DNA of 64,000 nucleotides from an uncultured Flaviramulus sp. (GCA_947495125.1 CANLXL010000011.1:62001-126000), one strand, 5' to 3'. Shown: positions 44,358-57,200, counted from the stretch's first letter. The notes: generated by a model from the letters alone, not told the origin. Numbers and translations are program-made.

Positions 44358-47300
44358 TTAAAATTGTAAATTCACACTAAACCCGTAGCTTCTAGCACTA
44401 GGTGTTGCCATATCCTCTAATCCTTGAACGATGGTTCCTCCATCGAAAGAGAAAGTTTCCGGATCGACATGATCGTTTTCTGTCCAAAGGGCTAAATTTC
44501 TTCCGACAAGAGATACACTGGCGTTCTGAATAAATGTTTTTCCTATAATGCGCTTTGGAATATGATAGGCCAATCGCACTTCTCGCAATTTCACATAAGT
44601 CGCATCAAATATGGGCACGGCTTCGTTACCTCTGCTATATGTTGAAGCGAAGTATGAAGAGGCTGAAACATTCACTGTATTAGGAACAAAACCACCGTTA
44701 CCATCAGACATCACGCCATCACCAACAATACCACTTTCTCTGCCTCTCGTGGTAAAATCTAACATTCCTGTAGTTCCTCCAATAGCGACTGTTCTGGAGT
44801 GCATTTCTCCGCCTTGTCTCCAATCGAAAAGCACACTTAGATCGAAATTTTTATATTTGAAAATATTCTGAAAACCTACCATAAAATCAGGGTTATAGTT
44901 TCCTAATTTCACTAACTCATTACTTCTTACAGGTAAACCGTTTTCGTATAGGATTTGTCCATCAACCATTTCAAAACCCGTACCATACATATCACCAACG
45001 CGTTCCCCAACTTTAGCCAATATTTGAACACCATTGTTTTCAGCGATCTGATACGTATCCAAACCGTCGATCAGTTCCTTTACTTCTCCTCTATTCGATG
45101 TAAAGTTGGTATTGATGGTCCAGCTAAAATTGTCGGTTTTAACAGGCTTAAGATTCAGTGTCACCTCGATACCTTTATTCTCTACTTCTCCGGCATTGAT
45201 AATCCTGGCTTCAAGTCCTGAAGTCTGCGATACCGGTAACGTCAGGATCTGGTTTCTTACGTTAGACTTGTACACCGCCACATCTAACCCGACTCTGTTT
45301 CCGAATAATCTTAAATCGGCTCCCACCTCAATAGAATTGGTTTTTTCAGGTTTTAGATTCGCATTTTTAAGCACGCTAAATGCCGATACTCTTGGCACCC
45401 CATTAAAAGCTTCTCTAAAGGCATAAGTGGATGTAATATTATAAGGATCGGTATCGTTACCTACCTGAGCCCATCCTGCTCTTAGCTTGGCAAAAGATAC
45501 GGCTTCAGGCATTTCAAACACATCCGAAAGTATGGCACTAATACCTACGGAAGGGTAAAAATAGGAGTTGTTCTCCGCCGGTAATGTACTGGACCAGTCA
45601 TTACGCCCGGTCACATCCAGGAACAGGTAATCTTTATAAGCGATGTTTGCGAAAGCATATAAACTTTGAACTTCTTTTTCATCGTTATATTGGTTATTCG
45701 ACAGCGGCTCATTGGCATTTTCAAAATTATATACACCCGGCACCGACAACGAGTTTGCGCTGATTCTCTTATAGCGGTTTTCCACCGTTCTCAGGTTCCC
45801 TCCCAAAGAGGCTCCTAAGGTGAAATCGTCATCAAGGTCTTTATTATATGCCAACAAGAAATCGGTGTTTTGTTCTTTAAAGTATACGTTGTCTTCCCGG
45901 TACTGTCCTCTGGTAAAACGCTGGGTACTAAAAGCACGTTTTCCGGTTCTTAATTCATCTGAATAATCAATACCTGTTCGTAGCATCAAGGACAAGTTAT
46001 CATTGATGTTGATATCGGCTCTTACATTTCCAATCAAACGGTTTTTATCAAAAGCATTCGTATTTTCATACATGGTAAAATACGGGTTATCATGCCAGTT
46101 ATAATTGTAGTTGTATTGCTGAACACCTTCTAACCCAGGTTGCCAATAGTCTCTTAAAGAGTTCATATCAATATGGCGCCCGAACCACACCCATAAATAC
46201 ATGATGTTCTCTGTACCATAGGAATTATTGGGTCTGTTATCTGAAAAACTATTGATATAACTTAAAGATGAGGACACTTTTAGCCATTTTTTTAGGTTAT
46301 AGCTTCCACTTAAGTTGTATGTTCTTCTGTTGTAATCGGTATTTGGTAATATGCCCTCACTTTGAAGATCGGTTAAAGACACTCTAAAATTACCATTCTC
46401 ATTGTATCCTGTAATGGACAAATTGTTACTTACAGTCGTTCCGGTTCTAAAGAAATCTTCAATATTATTAGGTTGTGTAATCCATGGGGTTGCGGTCACG
46501 GTATCGGTAAAGTTTCCGTTAGCATCTCTTGGTCGTAAAGCGGTATCACCAGCTCTGAATCCGGCCGAGGTTGGACTATCGTGTTGCGTAATCAGTTGCC
46601 CGTCTAATCGTGGGCCCCAGCTTTCATCAACACCGTCATTGGTTCCTGTATTCACATTGGATTCGAAACCACCATTTCCGAAGGCAAAATCGTTGTTGGC
46701 ACCTTGCCCGTACTCATCTTGCCATTGCGGTAAACGTAGAACCGATTCGAAGGTGGTATTATTGGTAAATGAAATCCCTAAGCCTTGTGATCGCTTTCCG
46801 GTTTTGGTCGTTATTAAAATCACGCCATTCGCTCCACGAGATCCATAAAGTGCGGTTGCATTGGGGCCTTTTAAAACGGACATCGATTCGATATCATCCG
46901 GGTTGATGTCCTGAGCGCCATTTCCGAAATCGGTTTCCAGATTTCCTTCAGAGCGATTACTCACACTACTATTACTAATAGGAATACCATCAACGACAAA
47001 TAATGGCGAATTCTGACCCGGAATTAAGGAGCCTTCCCCACGAATACTAATTACAGAGGTTGAACCTACACCGGAATTTCCACCAGTAACCTGAACCCCG
47101 GAAAACTTACCAGATAAAGAGTTCACCACATTTGTTTCTTTGGCTTTTGAAAGTTCATCACCTTTCACTTCCTGTACAGAATATCCAAGTTTTTTGGTCT
47201 CACGCTTAATACCGAGTGCAGTAACCACCACTTCACCTAAAGCTTCCAAATCAGGTTTTAGAAAGATGGTACCCATGTCTTTCTTTTCGCCATCGGTTAA

Positions 47301-47558
47301 TGTTAATGTGATCACTTCGGTGGTATATCCTACATAGGATATCGATATTGAAATGTCTCCACGTTCAACATCTTCCAAAACGAAGTTGCCGTCAAAATCT
47401 GTTGTAGTTCCTTTAGTGGTGTTCGTAATCATAACGGTAGCTCCCAGTAAAGGAAATTCCCCGTCGTTTACATGACCTACTAACGTCCCATTTTGAGCCA
47501 AGGAGGTACTTGCCAACCCAAAACTCAATACCATTAATAATAGTAGTTTAGTTTTCAT
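44358..47558 (-). CDS. SusC/RagA family TonB-linked outer membrane receptor
   Basis: TonB-dependent transporter of 1066 residues. Signal peptide residues 1-21. Residues about 24-110 form the CarboxypepD_reg-like N-terminal extension (GATVMITNTTKGTTTDFDGN). The plug domain follows (ALGIKRETKKLGYSVQEVKG; SVLKGPNATALYGSRGANGV), then a 22-stranded barrel ending in GFSVNLQF. With SusD it takes up oligomeric nutrients in an energy-dependent way. The neighbouring phosphoesterase suggests a phosphate-containing substrate; no glycoside hydrolase is present. An inverted repeat lies just upstream. Confidence 0.95.
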   Translation of the reverse strand: MKTKLLLLMVLSFGLASTSLAQNGTLVGHVNDGEFPLLGATVMITNTTKGTTTDFDGNFVLEDVERGDISISISYVGYTTEVITLTLTDGEKKDMGTIFLKPDLEALGEVVVTALGIKRETKKLGYSVQEVKGDELSKAKETNVVNSLSGKFSGVQVTGGNSGVGSTSVISIRGEGSLIPGQNSPLFVVDGIPISNSSVSNRSEGNLETDFGNGAQDINPDDIESMSVLKGPNATALYGSRGANGVILITTKTGKRSQGLGISFTNNTTFESVLRLPQWQDEYGQGANNDFAFGNGGFESNVNTGTNDGVDESWGPRLDGQLITQHDSPTSAGFRAGDTALRPRDANGNFTDTVTATPWITQPNNIEDFFRTGTTVSNNLSITGYNENGNFRVSLTDLQSEGILPNTDYNRRTYNLSGSYNLKKWLKVSSSLSYINSFSDNRPNNSYGTENIMYLWVWFGRHIDMNSLRDYWQPGLEGVQQYNYNYNWHDNPYFTMYENTNAFDKNRLIGNVRADININDNLSLMLRTGIDYSDELRTGKRAFSTQRFTRGQYREDNVYFKEQNTDFLLAYNKDLDDDFTLGASLGGNLRTVENRYKRISANSLSVPGVYNFENANEPLSNNQYNDEKEVQSLYAFANIAYKDYLFLDVTGRNDWSSTLPAENNSYFYPSVGISAILSDVFEMPEAVSFAKLRAGWAQVGNDTDPYNITSTYAFREAFNGVPRVSAFSVLKNANLKPEKTNSIEVGADLRLFGNRVGLDVAVYKSNVRNQILTLPVSQTSGLEARIINAGEVENKGIEVTLNLKPVKTDNFSWTINTNFTSNRGEVKELIDGLDTYQIAENNGVQILAKVGERVGDMYGTGFEMVDGQILYENGLPVRSNELVKLGNYNPDFMVGFQNIFKYKNFDLSVLFDWRQGGEMHSRTVAIGGTTGMLDFTTRGRESGIVGDGVMSDGNGGFVPNTVNVSASSYFASTYSRGNEAVPIFDATYVKLREVRLAYHIPKRIIGKTFIQNASVSLVGRNLALWTENDHVDPETFSFDGGTIVQGLEDMATPSARSYGFSVNLQF

Positions 47559-48002
47559 TTAAATAAATTGTTTACAATGATTAAAATTTACAGGGCAAAT
47601 CAAGCCAATATTTTACTATTTGTAAACAATTTGAGATTATGAAAGCTTTATTAAATTTGTTATTTAACGTAAACCTAAAGTTAACAATGTTATGTTTTTT
47701 TTAACCCTGAACCGCGGTTTACTAATTTAAATTTTTAGAAAAAATTATATTATGAGTAAAATCTACTCATGAATTGGCTATTAATCTGTTTTGCGAATTC
47801 AATTTTTAAATAACACAGGCTTAACACTTATAAAGAAAAGTTTTTTTTGGTTTATGATTTCTTAACAATTGCAGTTTCTATTTTACTATTTTAGGCATTT
47901 ATGTTGGGGTTTTAATGTGATATGGCCATACTCCTATAGATATCGATTTCGTTCTAAAAATACCATAGGCACTCGTATCGCGTAGGTATTGCATCCACAA
48001 TT
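47559..48002. other. 444-base intergenic region upstream of susC
   Basis: AT-rich stretch between the susC start and the stop of the BspA-like gene, both on the minus strand. Its only clear structure is the inverted repeat described separately. There is an isolated TAAATTTG at 47652-47659 on the plus strand with no gene behind it. No coding frame or known RNA was recognised. Confidence 0.5.
47565..47632. repeat. 13-bp inverted repeat upstream of susC
   Basis: Perfect arms AAATTGTTTACAA (47565-47577) and TTGTAAACAATTT (47620-47632), 42 bases apart, 7 bases before the susC start codon. The core is TTGTTTACAA. This could be a pair of operator sites or a loop-forming regulatory element. Confidence 0.5.
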
Positions 48003-51000
48003 TTATCGAATCAAACTAAAATGCCCTTTTAACATCGAACCGTCCCTGTAGCTTATTAAATACCAGTAGTCATCATTCTCCATAGGCTTACTATTAAATG
48101 TACCATCCCAACCTTGAGAAATATTCACGATTTGCTTTAATAACTTCCCATAGCGATTGTAAATTAAAACACGTGATACCTGATCTGATGAATTTGGAAC
48201 GATCCAATAGTCATTTTCACCATCATTATTTGGTGTAAAAAAACGAGGAGGCAGATCGGTTGCATTAACAACAATTGTTTCCGTGGTAAAAGTTTCTTCT
48301 GTACATGCCAGGGTATCACCATCCAAATTATAGGGTATGACACTCACATAAATAGAAGTGTTTTCAGGTAAATCTGATGGCAAATTATAGCTCAAGACAT
48401 TACCAACGTCCAATGCATTTAATATATCGGTACCTCCGGGACTTGTGCCTACGGTTAGCTTGTAGCCCGTTGCATCTGTAGCAGAGTTCCACATCAAATC
48501 TGTACCGACCTGTACATCGGTTGCTCCCGCTAAGGGCGACGATAATGCAGTGCACGACGGTAACGAAACTAAACCTTCAGTAGTAAAAACTTCTTCGGTA
48601 CACCCTACAGCATCGCCATCTGAATTATAAGGTGTAATACTCACATAAATAAAAGTGTTTTCAGGTAAATCTGATGGTAAATTATAGCTCAATACATTGC
48701 CTACATCAAGTGCATTTAATAATATATTGGCACCTCCGGAACTTGTGCCTACAGTTAGCTTGTAGCCTGTTGCATCTGTAGCAGCGTTCCACGTCAAATC
48801 TGTTTCGATTTGCACGGAGCTTGCTCCTGATAAGGGTGACGATAAGGTGGTACATGAAGGTAGCATGATGATGTTTTCGGTAGTAAAAACTTCTTCAGTA
48901 CACCCTACAGCATCACCATCTGAATTATAAGGAGTAATATGAATATAAATAGAAGTGTTTTCAGGTAAATCTGATGGTAAATTATAGCTCAAAACATTGC
49001 CTACATCAAATGCATTTAATATATCGGTACCTCCGGGATTTGTGCCTACGGTTAGCTTGTAGCCCGTTGCATCTGTAGCAGAGTTCCACACCAAATCAGT
49101 TCCAACCTGAACATCGGTTGCTCCGGCTATGGGTGATGATAAGGTGGTACATGAAGGTAGCATGATGATGTTTTCGGTAGTAAAACTTTCCTCCATACAT
49201 GATACAGCATCCCCATCTGCGTTATAGGGAGTGATGGTCACATAAATGATAGTATTCTCAGAGAGATCCAATGGTAGATCGAAATTCAACACATTCCCTA
49301 CATCTCTTGAATCTAGTATATCTGCATTCCCGAGAACTGTACTAACCGTTAGCTTATAGCCTGTAGCATTGGTAACCGCGTTCCATGATAAATCAGTTCC
49401 AACCTGAACATCGGTTGCTCCATTTAATGGTAATGTTAAAGTGGTACAAGTGGGCACTGACGTTATTGCCAATTCAAAGTTCTGCTCTGAGCTACAACTA
49501 GCGTTCGTCCCTCCATAAATATAGAGTGTGACCGGATAGCCCGGAAAATCGGAAAAATTAATAATATCACCAACATTATATGAGGTTCCCGTTCCATTTG
49601 CGCCGGTATAATACATTTCATTACCCACAAGATCCACTCCTGTAATTGCGGGTAAAGTAAAACTTCCGGAAACATTTTGGTCTGTAAGATCATTTATCGA
49701 TGGTGCTGCAATGCCTCCATCTATAATACTCCAAGTATCACTACTCATCATATTTGCTCTTGCTGAAGCTCCGGCGCAATATTTGCTGTTTCCGCCATGG
49801 AAAGAAACATTTGGGTTTAAGTTTTGGGCATCCCATCCAATTAATAACGCGTCATAATTTACCGTAGAAAGTGTAACTCCTTCAAACATGTTTATTGCAT
49901 TTAGAACATTACCTACATCCCAATTACCTATATCTTGATTAAATGAACTAGCTCTTAAAAACATCCATTGCATATTGGTAACATTACCAACATTCCAATT
50001 AGCTATATCTTGATTAAATGAACTAGCCCTCATGAACATTCCTAACATATTGGTAACATTACCAACATTCCAATTACTTATATCTTGATTAAATGAACTA
50101 GCTAGATTAAACAGAGCTTGCATATTGGTAACATTACTCACATCCCAACCACCTATATCTTGGTTAAATGAACTAGCTCCAGCAAACATACTTCCCATAG
50201 ATGTAACACTACTCACATCCCAATTACCTATATCTTGGTTAAATGAACTAGCAGCACCAAACATATCCATCATATTGGTAACATTACTTACATCCCAGTT
50301 ACCGATATCTTGATTAAAAGAAGTAGCGGCATTAAACATTGTCTGCATGTTTGTAATATTGCTTACATCCCAATCACTTATATCATAGTTAAATGAACTC
50401 GCATCATAAAACATAAAACTCATATCGGAAACATTGGATAAATCAGGCCTATCCGTAAAATTCCCTTGTAGATTGCTACAACCATTAAAAGCAAAACCCA
50501 TAGACACCCATTGATTATCTCCCCATTGCTCAATAGTCAATATTTTATCTTTATCTCCCATATTATTAAACACAATTTGGGGAAATGTTCCGGTAATACT
50601 TACCGCATAAATTCCCGGAGCGGCATAGGTATGGGTCGCATCTCCGGTTTCAGCGGAAATATTACCATCTCCCCAATCGACGGTATAATTATAACCTCCT
50701 CCCTGAGTAGGAATGGTAATTTGGTTATTGTTTGAAGTTCCCGGATTATCTGTTTTCCAAGTTGTTATAAATGACGTAACATCTTGAGTTATGGTAAGTT
50801 CGAAACTTTCTTCAGAACCACATCCTGCACTGGTTTCGTCATAAATATAAATTGTTGCAGGGTAAAGTGTGAAATCCGAATAATTAATAATGTCCCCGAC
50901 GTTATATTTGGTTCCCGTTCCGTTTGCCCCTGCATAGTAGGCTGCATTGGTTAAGTTTAAACCGGTAATTACTGGTAAAACAAAACTACCTGACACATTT

Positions 51001-52421
51001 TGATCAGTTAAATCATTAATAGTTGGTTTTAATGCTACCCCACCGTCTGTAATGGTCCAATTATCTCCGGTAATCATGTTTGTTCTTGCCACTTCGCCAA
51101 CACAATATTCACTATTCCCACCATGAAAATTAGTATTCGGCATTAAATTTAACATGTTCCAACCTATGAGCAACGCATCATAGTTCGTTATGGACAATGT
51201 AACATCCTGGAACATGTTGGACATATAAATAACATTTTGAACATCCCAGCTTTCAAGGTTTTGATCAAAACTAATTGCTCCACTAAACATTGAAGACATG
51301 TTAGTAACCTTGCTAACATCCCAACTTCCAATATCCTGATTAAATACAGAAGCCCGATAAAACATCCCTTGCATTCTGGTAACATTGCCGACATTCCAAT
51401 TCCCTATATTTTGATTAAATACGGAACTTGAAAACATATCACTCATTTCCATAACATTACTAACGTTCCAGGTTCCTATATTTTGATTAAACACAGTGGT
51501 GCCGCTAAACATACTTCCCATATCGGCAACACTACTAACATTCCAACCGCTAATGTCTTGATTAAAAATAGAATTTATAAACATCCCTTGCATGGTCATT
51601 ACCTTGCTAACGTCCCAGCTTCCAATATCCTGATTGAAGGCAGAAGCATTCCTAAACAATTCGGCCATAATTGATACATTACTCACATCCCAACCACCAA
51701 TATCCTGGTTGAAATTAATCGCATCAAAAAACATATCCCTCATATTAATAACGGCACTGACATCCCAATTGCCAATATTCTGGTTAAACACTGTCGCTCC
51801 CCGAAATATGTCTGACATATCTGTAACCTTACTGACATTCCAATTTCCGATGTCTTTATTAAATGAAGAAGCTCCAAAAAATAAACCGGTCATGTTCTCA
51901 ACCACAGCGACATCCCATAAGCTTATATCATGATTGAACACTGATGCATTTCTAAACATGTTAGACATATCAGTAACATTGGATAAATCAGGACTATCTG
52001 TAAAATTCCCTTGTAAATTCGAGCAGCCAAAAAACGCCCCATTCATACTTGTCCATGGATGATCCCCCCATTGCTCAATGGTTAATAATTTATCTTTATC
52101 ACCTAGATTAGCAAAAGCTATTCGGGGAAAATCACCTGTAATACTAACGGTATAAACATTTGGAGTGGCGTAGGTATGCGTAGCGTTTCCTGTTTCAACG
52201 GTAGGTGCTGTACCATCTCCCCAATCAACGGTATAGTTATATCCTCCTCCTTGAGTAGGTATCGTAATTTGATTATTATTAGAAGTCCCTGGGTTATCTG
52301 TTTTCCAAGTGGTTATAAAAGGAATAGTTCCTGATTGTGCAAAAACATTCACATCCACAACTAAAATAAAAAGAGTAACGAATAACGTGATATAGTATTT
52401 CGTTGTAGGTTGACTAGCCAT
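48003..52421 (-). CDS. T9SS type B-exported surface protein with BspA-like and PKD/FN3-like repeats
   Basis: Giant exported protein of 1472 residues. Signal peptide about 1-29. Two related halves each start with a PKD-like segment ([10 protein letters not shown], residues about 60-70 in the first) followed by BspA/DUF285 repeats of about 25 residues (pattern [20 protein letters not shown]): ten in the first half, seven in the second. Four FN3-like modules of about 99 residues follow ([25 protein letters not shown]). The C-terminus ([44 protein letters not shown]) is the gliding-motility-associated type B sorting domain for type IX secretion. Likely role: adhesion or surface display. Confidence 0.93.
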   Translation of the reverse strand: MASQPTTKYYITLFVTLFILVVDVNVFAQSGTIPFITTWKTDNPGTSNNNQITIPTQGGGYNYTVDWGDGTAPTVETGNATHTYATPNVYTVSITGDFPRIAFANLGDKDKLLTIEQWGDHPWTSMNGAFFGCSNLQGNFTDSPDLSNVTDMSNMFRNASVFNHDISLWDVAVVENMTGLFFGASSFNKDIGNWNVSKVTDMSDIFRGATVFNQNIGNWDVSAVINMRDMFFDAINFNQDIGGWDVSNVSIMAELFRNASAFNQDIGSWDVSKVMTMQGMFINSIFNQDISGWNVSSVADMGSMFSGTTVFNQNIGTWNVSNVMEMSDMFSSSVFNQNIGNWNVGNVTRMQGMFYRASVFNQDIGSWDVSKVTNMSSMFSGAISFDQNLESWDVQNVIYMSNMFQDVTLSITNYDALLIGWNMLNLMPNTNFHGGNSEYCVGEVARTNMITGDNWTITDGGVALKPTINDLTDQNVSGSFVLPVITGLNLTNAAYYAGANGTGTKYNVGDIINYSDFTLYPATIYIYDETSAGCGSEESFELTITQDVTSFITTWKTDNPGTSNNNQITIPTQGGGYNYTVDWGDGNISAETGDATHTYAAPGIYAVSITGTFPQIVFNNMGDKDKILTIEQWGDNQWVSMGFAFNGCSNLQGNFTDRPDLSNVSDMSFMFYDASSFNYDISDWDVSNITNMQTMFNAATSFNQDIGNWDVSNVTNMMDMFGAASSFNQDIGNWDVSSVTSMGSMFAGASSFNQDIGGWDVSNVTNMQALFNLASSFNQDISNWNVGNVTNMLGMFMRASSFNQDIANWNVGNVTNMQWMFLRASSFNQDIGNWDVGNVLNAINMFEGVTLSTVNYDALLIGWDAQNLNPNVSFHGGNSKYCAGASARANMMSSDTWSIIDGGIAAPSINDLTDQNVSGSFTLPAITGVDLVGNEMYYTGANGTGTSYNVGDIINFSDFPGYPVTLYIYGGTNASCSSEQNFELAITSVPTCTTLTLPLNGATDVQVGTDLSWNAVTNATGYKLTVSTVLGNADILDSRDVGNVLNFDLPLDLSENTIIYVTITPYNADGDAVSCMEESFTTENIIMLPSCTTLSSPIAGATDVQVGTDLVWNSATDATGYKLTVGTNPGGTDILNAFDVGNVLSYNLPSDLPENTSIYIHITPYNSDGDAVGCTEEVFTTENIIMLPSCTTLSSPLSGASSVQIETDLTWNAATDATGYKLTVGTSSGGANILLNALDVGNVLSYNLPSDLPENTFIYVSITPYNSDGDAVGCTEEVFTTEGLVSLPSCTALSSPLAGATDVQVGTDLMWNSATDATGYKLTVGTSPGGTDILNALDVGNVLSYNLPSDLPENTSIYVSVIPYNLDGDTLACTEETFTTETIVVNATDLPPRFFTPNNDGENDYWIVPNSSDQVSRVLIYNRYGKLLKQIVNISQGWDGTFNSKPMENDDYWYLISYRDGSMLKGHFSLIR
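48270..49460 (-). repeat. Four FN3-like coding repeats
   Basis: About 297-base units with strong DNA identity (for example the recurring AAATCTGATGGYAAATTATAG). They encode the modules with [14 protein letters not shown] starts. High nucleotide identity among the three units nearest the C-terminus suggests recent duplication or gene conversion. Confidence 0.75.
49868..50393 (-). repeat. Seven 75-base BspA coding repeats, second block
   Basis: Tandem 75-base units encoding the 25-residue FNQDI...W.V..V..M..MF motif. DNA identity between neighbours is very high (TATATCTTGATTAAATGAAC recurs), more so than in the first block. Confidence 0.85.
51194..51938 (-). repeat. Ten BspA coding repeats, first block
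   Basis: Ten units of 24-26 codons encoding the same BspA/DUF285 motif, more diverged at DNA level than the second block. Confidence 0.85.
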
Positions 52422-52640
52422 TTAAAAAACGTAATAATTGTTTTAAGTAACAAAAATTATCTAGTGCGTAAAACTATTTATAATCAGCTACTTTTAAGAG
52501 GTAATAAAAGTACATTATTTTAGATGGTAAACCTTTACTTTTCGTTAAATTACCTTTTTTCCAGAGGATATGTTTTTTCTTACTTCACAGATTGTCTTGA
52601 GTACGCCTTATCTTGAATAATTTAATTAATCCTGAGATTG

Positions 52641-54176
52641 TCACCCCAACCACCCCTCACGATCCAAACTCCGATACTGAATCGCTTCACTAATATGAGA
52701 CCCATTGATAGCTTCAACACCTTCTAGATCCGCAATAGTGCGAGAAACCTTTAAAATTCTATCATAAGCACGGGCAGATAAATTCAAACGTTCCATCGCG
52801 TTTTTTAAAAGTGCTTTCGAGTCCTTATCCAACTTACAATAGGCTCTGATTTGTTTGGTATTCATTTGTGCGTTATAATGTACAGTATCGGAATCTGAAA
52901 AACGTTTGGTTTGAAGTTCTCTGGCTTGGGTAACGCGCGTTCTTATTTCAACCGAAGACTCCCCTTTTCTATCATCTGATAGTTTATCAAAAGGCACGGG
53001 AGTGACTTCAATATGAATATCAATCCGGTCGAGTAAAGGTCCGGAAACCTTACCCAAATACCGTTGCATTTCCGCAGGACTCGAAGTCACCGGTGCATTG
53101 GGGTCGTTAAAATAACCTCCCGGACTGGGATTCATGCTGGCTACCAGCATAAAGGATGACGGATAAGTTACTGTAAATTTAGCACGTGAGATCGTTACTT
53201 CTCTATCTTCCAAAGGTTGACGCATCACTTCTAATACCTCACGTTTAAACTCGGGAAGCTCATCTAAAAACAGTACACCATTATGCGACAACGAAATTTC
53301 GCCCGGTTGTGGGTAACTCCCCCCGCCTACCAAAGCCACATTTGAAATGGTATGATGCGGACTCCGAAACGGGCGTTCTGCCATAAGTCCGGATTCCTTA
53401 ATACGCCCGACCACAGAATGAATTTTAGTAGTTTCTAAAGCTTCATGCAAGGTCATAGGTGGTAAAATAGAAGGTAAGCGTTTCGCCAGCATGGTTTTTC
53501 CGGCTCCCGGCGGACCAATAAGGATAATATTATGACCTCCGGCCGCGGCAATTTCCATACAGCGCTTGATGCTTTCCTGACCTTTAACATCGGAAAAATC
53601 GAATTCCGGAAACTCCAGGTTTTTATAAAACTCTTCCCGGGTGTTTATAATAGTTTGCTCCAGTGCTTCTCCCTGATCAAAAAAATTAATAACTTGCCTT
53701 ATCGTGTCCACGCCATAAACTTCCAGATCGTCAACAATAGCGGCTTCTTTAGCATTCTGACTTGGTAAAATAAAGCCTTTAAACCCTTCTTCTTTGGCTT
53801 TAACAGCAATAGGTAAAGCGCCTCGGATGGGTTGCAAGCTTCCATCCAGAGAAAGTTCTCCCATAATTAAATACTGTTCTAAATGGTCCGCTTGTATCTG
53901 ATTCGACGCTGCAAGAATTCCCATAGCTAATGTGAGATCATAGGAAGACCCCTCTTTGCGCAAATCTGCGGGTGCCATATTGATCGTAATCTTCTTCCCG
54001 GGAATTTTATAACCGTTGTTCAGTAAGGCGGCGGCTATACGATAATTACTTTCTTTAATGGCATTATCGGGTAAACCCACAAGGTAATACCCGACACCAG
54101 AGTCTACATTCACTTCTACGGTAATTGTGGTAGCTTCCACGCCAAAAACGGCACTTCCAAAGACTTTTTTAAGCAT
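52641..54176 (-). CDS. YifB/ComM family Mg-chelatase-like AAA+ ATPase
   Basis: Protein of 511 residues. The N-terminal ChlI-like domain (FGSAVFGVEATTITVEVNVD, GLPDNAIKES) precedes the AAA core with Walker A GPPGAGKTM near residue 220 and Walker B-type LFLDELPEF. The C-terminal Mg_chelatase_C domain ends SLDREGW. ComM in naturally transformable bacteria is a helicase promoting branch migration during integration of incoming DNA; whether this organism is competent is unknown. Length fits. It is isolated between the two giant surface protein genes. Confidence 0.94.
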   Translation of the reverse strand: MLKKVFGSAVFGVEATTITVEVNVDSGVGYYLVGLPDNAIKESNYRIAAALLNNGYKIPGKKITINMAPADLRKEGSSYDLTLAMGILAASNQIQADHLEQYLIMGELSLDGSLQPIRGALPIAVKAKEEGFKGFILPSQNAKEAAIVDDLEVYGVDTIRQVINFFDQGEALEQTIINTREEFYKNLEFPEFDFSDVKGQESIKRCMEIAAAGGHNIILIGPPGAGKTMLAKRLPSILPPMTLHEALETTKIHSVVGRIKESGLMAERPFRSPHHTISNVALVGGGSYPQPGEISLSHNGVLFLDELPEFKREVLEVMRQPLEDREVTISRAKFTVTYPSSFMLVASMNPSPGGYFNDPNAPVTSSPAEMQRYLGKVSGPLLDRIDIHIEVTPVPFDKLSDDRKGESSVEIRTRVTQARELQTKRFSDSDTVHYNAQMNTKQIRAYCKLDKDSKALLKNAMERLNLSARAYDRILKVSRTIADLEGVEAINGSHISEAIQYRSLDREGWLG

Positions 54177-54271
54177 CTTGTTTCTTTTTTTCTGCTTAAA
54201 CCTAGGAAATATTGTCTTAAAAAGCCTTGTTCACTTCATAAGTGACACAATTGATATACAACTAACATTCT

Positions 54272-57200
54272 CTAGTCCTTTACAACTTTATATGTTTTTT
54301 CTAGGCCATTTGCGTACAGGGTAACAAAGTAAACGGATGATGGCAAATTAGAAAAATTGATTTCCATTTTCTTTTTATTAAACTTCCTGCTATATACTTT
54401 TTGCCCGAATATGTTAATAATATCTACACTATCAACAGGTATAATATTAGCAATATGCAATACATCATTGGTTGGATTTGGATACAGCCTTAAATTAGAA
54501 AAAGAAGCTTCTAGAGCGCCTAGTATTCCACCAGAATTAAAAGATAAATTATCCAAAAATACTTCATCCGAAAAACCGTTAGTTTCACTAAGATACCTTC
54601 CTAATTGCTGAAGAGATACTCTTATATTACCTCCTGTAAAACCGGATAAATCCAATTCATAAGTTTTATACTCGGTCTTCCTGAATTTGTTTTCTAATTC
54701 GGAAGTCTTAAATTCATCTCGCAATTCTGGGTAAACATTATCCAAAACTATTTGTCCGTTTACGATTACTCGAAAAATTGATTCTTCAGGTTTTTTGAAA
54801 TACGTCTGTTTTAAATCAAAACTCAAAAATAATTCATCTAAATCCGATGCATTTATTTCGAAATCTATTTTATTAATACCATTTTGATTCTTAACCCATT
54901 TCTCGATGTTATCACCAGAATTAACCCAGTAATCTAAAGTATTTTTTAATCTCATATTAACAACCTTGCCAGAGACATCTTGATCGGTAATTATTTCATT
55001 AACGGTAAATTCTGTTTTTTCCAAAATTACTCCTTCGTCTAAACCATTCTCAAAATCGAGAACCAGAGGTGTACTTTCAGTTATCTCAATCTGATTTTCA
55101 TAGGCCGTACTCAAACTAAAGGAATCCACTGAAATTGTACTTATTGGGGACGAAAACCTAAAATATAATCCAAAGGAATAGGTTCCGGAAACAACTGGTG
55201 TGAAAGTCGTTTTTATGGGATAATACTCATAAAACCCGAAATTAAAATCTGAGAAATAATTTAAGTGCGTAACCATGATGTCATGCGTATTTCCCATACC
55301 TGTTCTTATATTTACACTTTGTGCAGAATAATCTCCGGCTTCTTTTCGTATTTTAAACTCCAAGTCGTATGTTGTACCTGCTTCGAGTTTGAACGCTGGT
55401 GTAATTAGGGAATTTTTATTGCGATGTTCATCATAAATCAAATACAAATAGTGGGTGTCGTTCTCGCCAACCTGATAGGGACTAAGATTCGTATTGCTCG
55501 AAACCCATTGGGGTACACCGTTAAAACATTCTGGTAAAATGCTCGGGCCATAAGTACTCATTTTATCAAAATTTTCTACCCACGGCAAACTTTTAAATGT
55601 ACACGTTGTAACCACTTTATGTGGACCAATCCATTCACTATATGTTCCATTTCCGCAAACGGATCTTATATAATATTCGTATGATGTTTCAGTATCCAAC
55701 TCCTGAATATCGGTATTTTCATTCTGTGTGCTAATAATGGTTCCCGAACCATGAGTAAAACCTTCCAATCCATATTCTACTTCAAAGCTACTTGATATTC
55801 CATAATTTTCCCAGGAAACCGTTACACTATTATCTGTTATATTATTTGATTTAATATTAATAGGTTCCAAACATGAAGGCATTTCTTTATAGTAGAAATC
55901 ATCTATATAAACTCTAGATAAATCGTATAACTCATCGTGCACAATAGCAATGTGCTTATCGGTTCCTGTATAACCGGAAAAATCGATCAGAAACTCTTTG
56001 CCGAAAAGAGGAATTTCACTAGCTTCAATACGTTTAAAAGGAACAAAAGTAGTTCTATCCAATGGGTTAGACATCGTACCTATTATAACGCCACTTTTTC
56101 TATATATCCTAGCATTATCCTCATTTCTAAGCCACAGTTTAACAATCTTTGTGTTATCAAAATCCGAGAGAAATGGTGACGCCAGATAGCCTGACAAGTT
56201 TCTAGTGTCCTTTATATTCTGGTTAACATAAGCGGCATTGGGCAGAGAATGAGATCTCGAATGAAAACTTTCGGTATCCAATATTCCCGTAACGAAACGA
56301 TTAGATCTTATCCAACAAAAATTAGGAATACCATTAGGATCAAATTGATATGAGGCATCTAAAGCATCAAAATTTTCGTAAAACGGAGCAGTCTGGGCAC
56401 AGGTAACTGTAAAAGAATAAGGCGTACCCCAATTACTAAATCCATCAGCACTGTTACAATAGGCTCGGACGTAATAGTCGTAGTTTTCAAAATTATTTAA
56501 ATTAGATAATACAAAAGGATTTGAATTCGCCGTCACCAAGGTACCAGATCCAGGTTCGAAACCCTTTAATCCATATTCTATTTCCCAATTTTCCGGTGCG
56601 CCCTGCGTATTATTATCCTGCCAGGACAAGGTGACTTCACCGGGACTTGACTGATGAGCTTGAAGATCCGTTGGCGTTACACAACCGTTTTCGGTATATT
56701 CGAAATCGTCAATCAAAATAACTTGTACATCGTTAATTGAAGCTTGTTTAATTCCAATATATTCATCCGTAAGGGCATAGTCTGAAAAATTGATCTCATA
56801 TTTAGCCCAGGTATTTTCCGCATCCCCTGCATTTAATATGATATGATAAGGTGTGAACGTCGTGTAATCGTCCGGATCTGATAAAGTACCTATAATGATC
56901 TCGGTAGGATTAGCATAAACATTTCTCTCGGGATACATCCAAAACGAAATCTTCTTATAATTATCAAGTCCAATGAGTCTGGGAGACACCAACACAATCT
57001 TATCTGAAACAGCATCATTATCCGGATGATTGACTGCATTATATAATCTTACAACATTTGTTCCTGAATGCGTTGGATAACTATTAGGAGGAGCACTATC
57101 AACAACCGAAACGTTGTTTAATATCCCGTCCCAATAAGGTTTATTTGTATTTACAGGTCGAAGTCCCGTCCAACAACTAGCTACAAACCCGGACTCTTGT

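Noticed and set aside
46402-46848. A 148-codon plus-strand frame inside susC
   Set aside because: Antisense shadow within the SusC plug region.
49868-51938. A CRISPR array
   Set aside because: The regular spacing of 75 bases is codon-phased and encodes the BspA 25-residue repeats; there are no unique spacers or cas genes.
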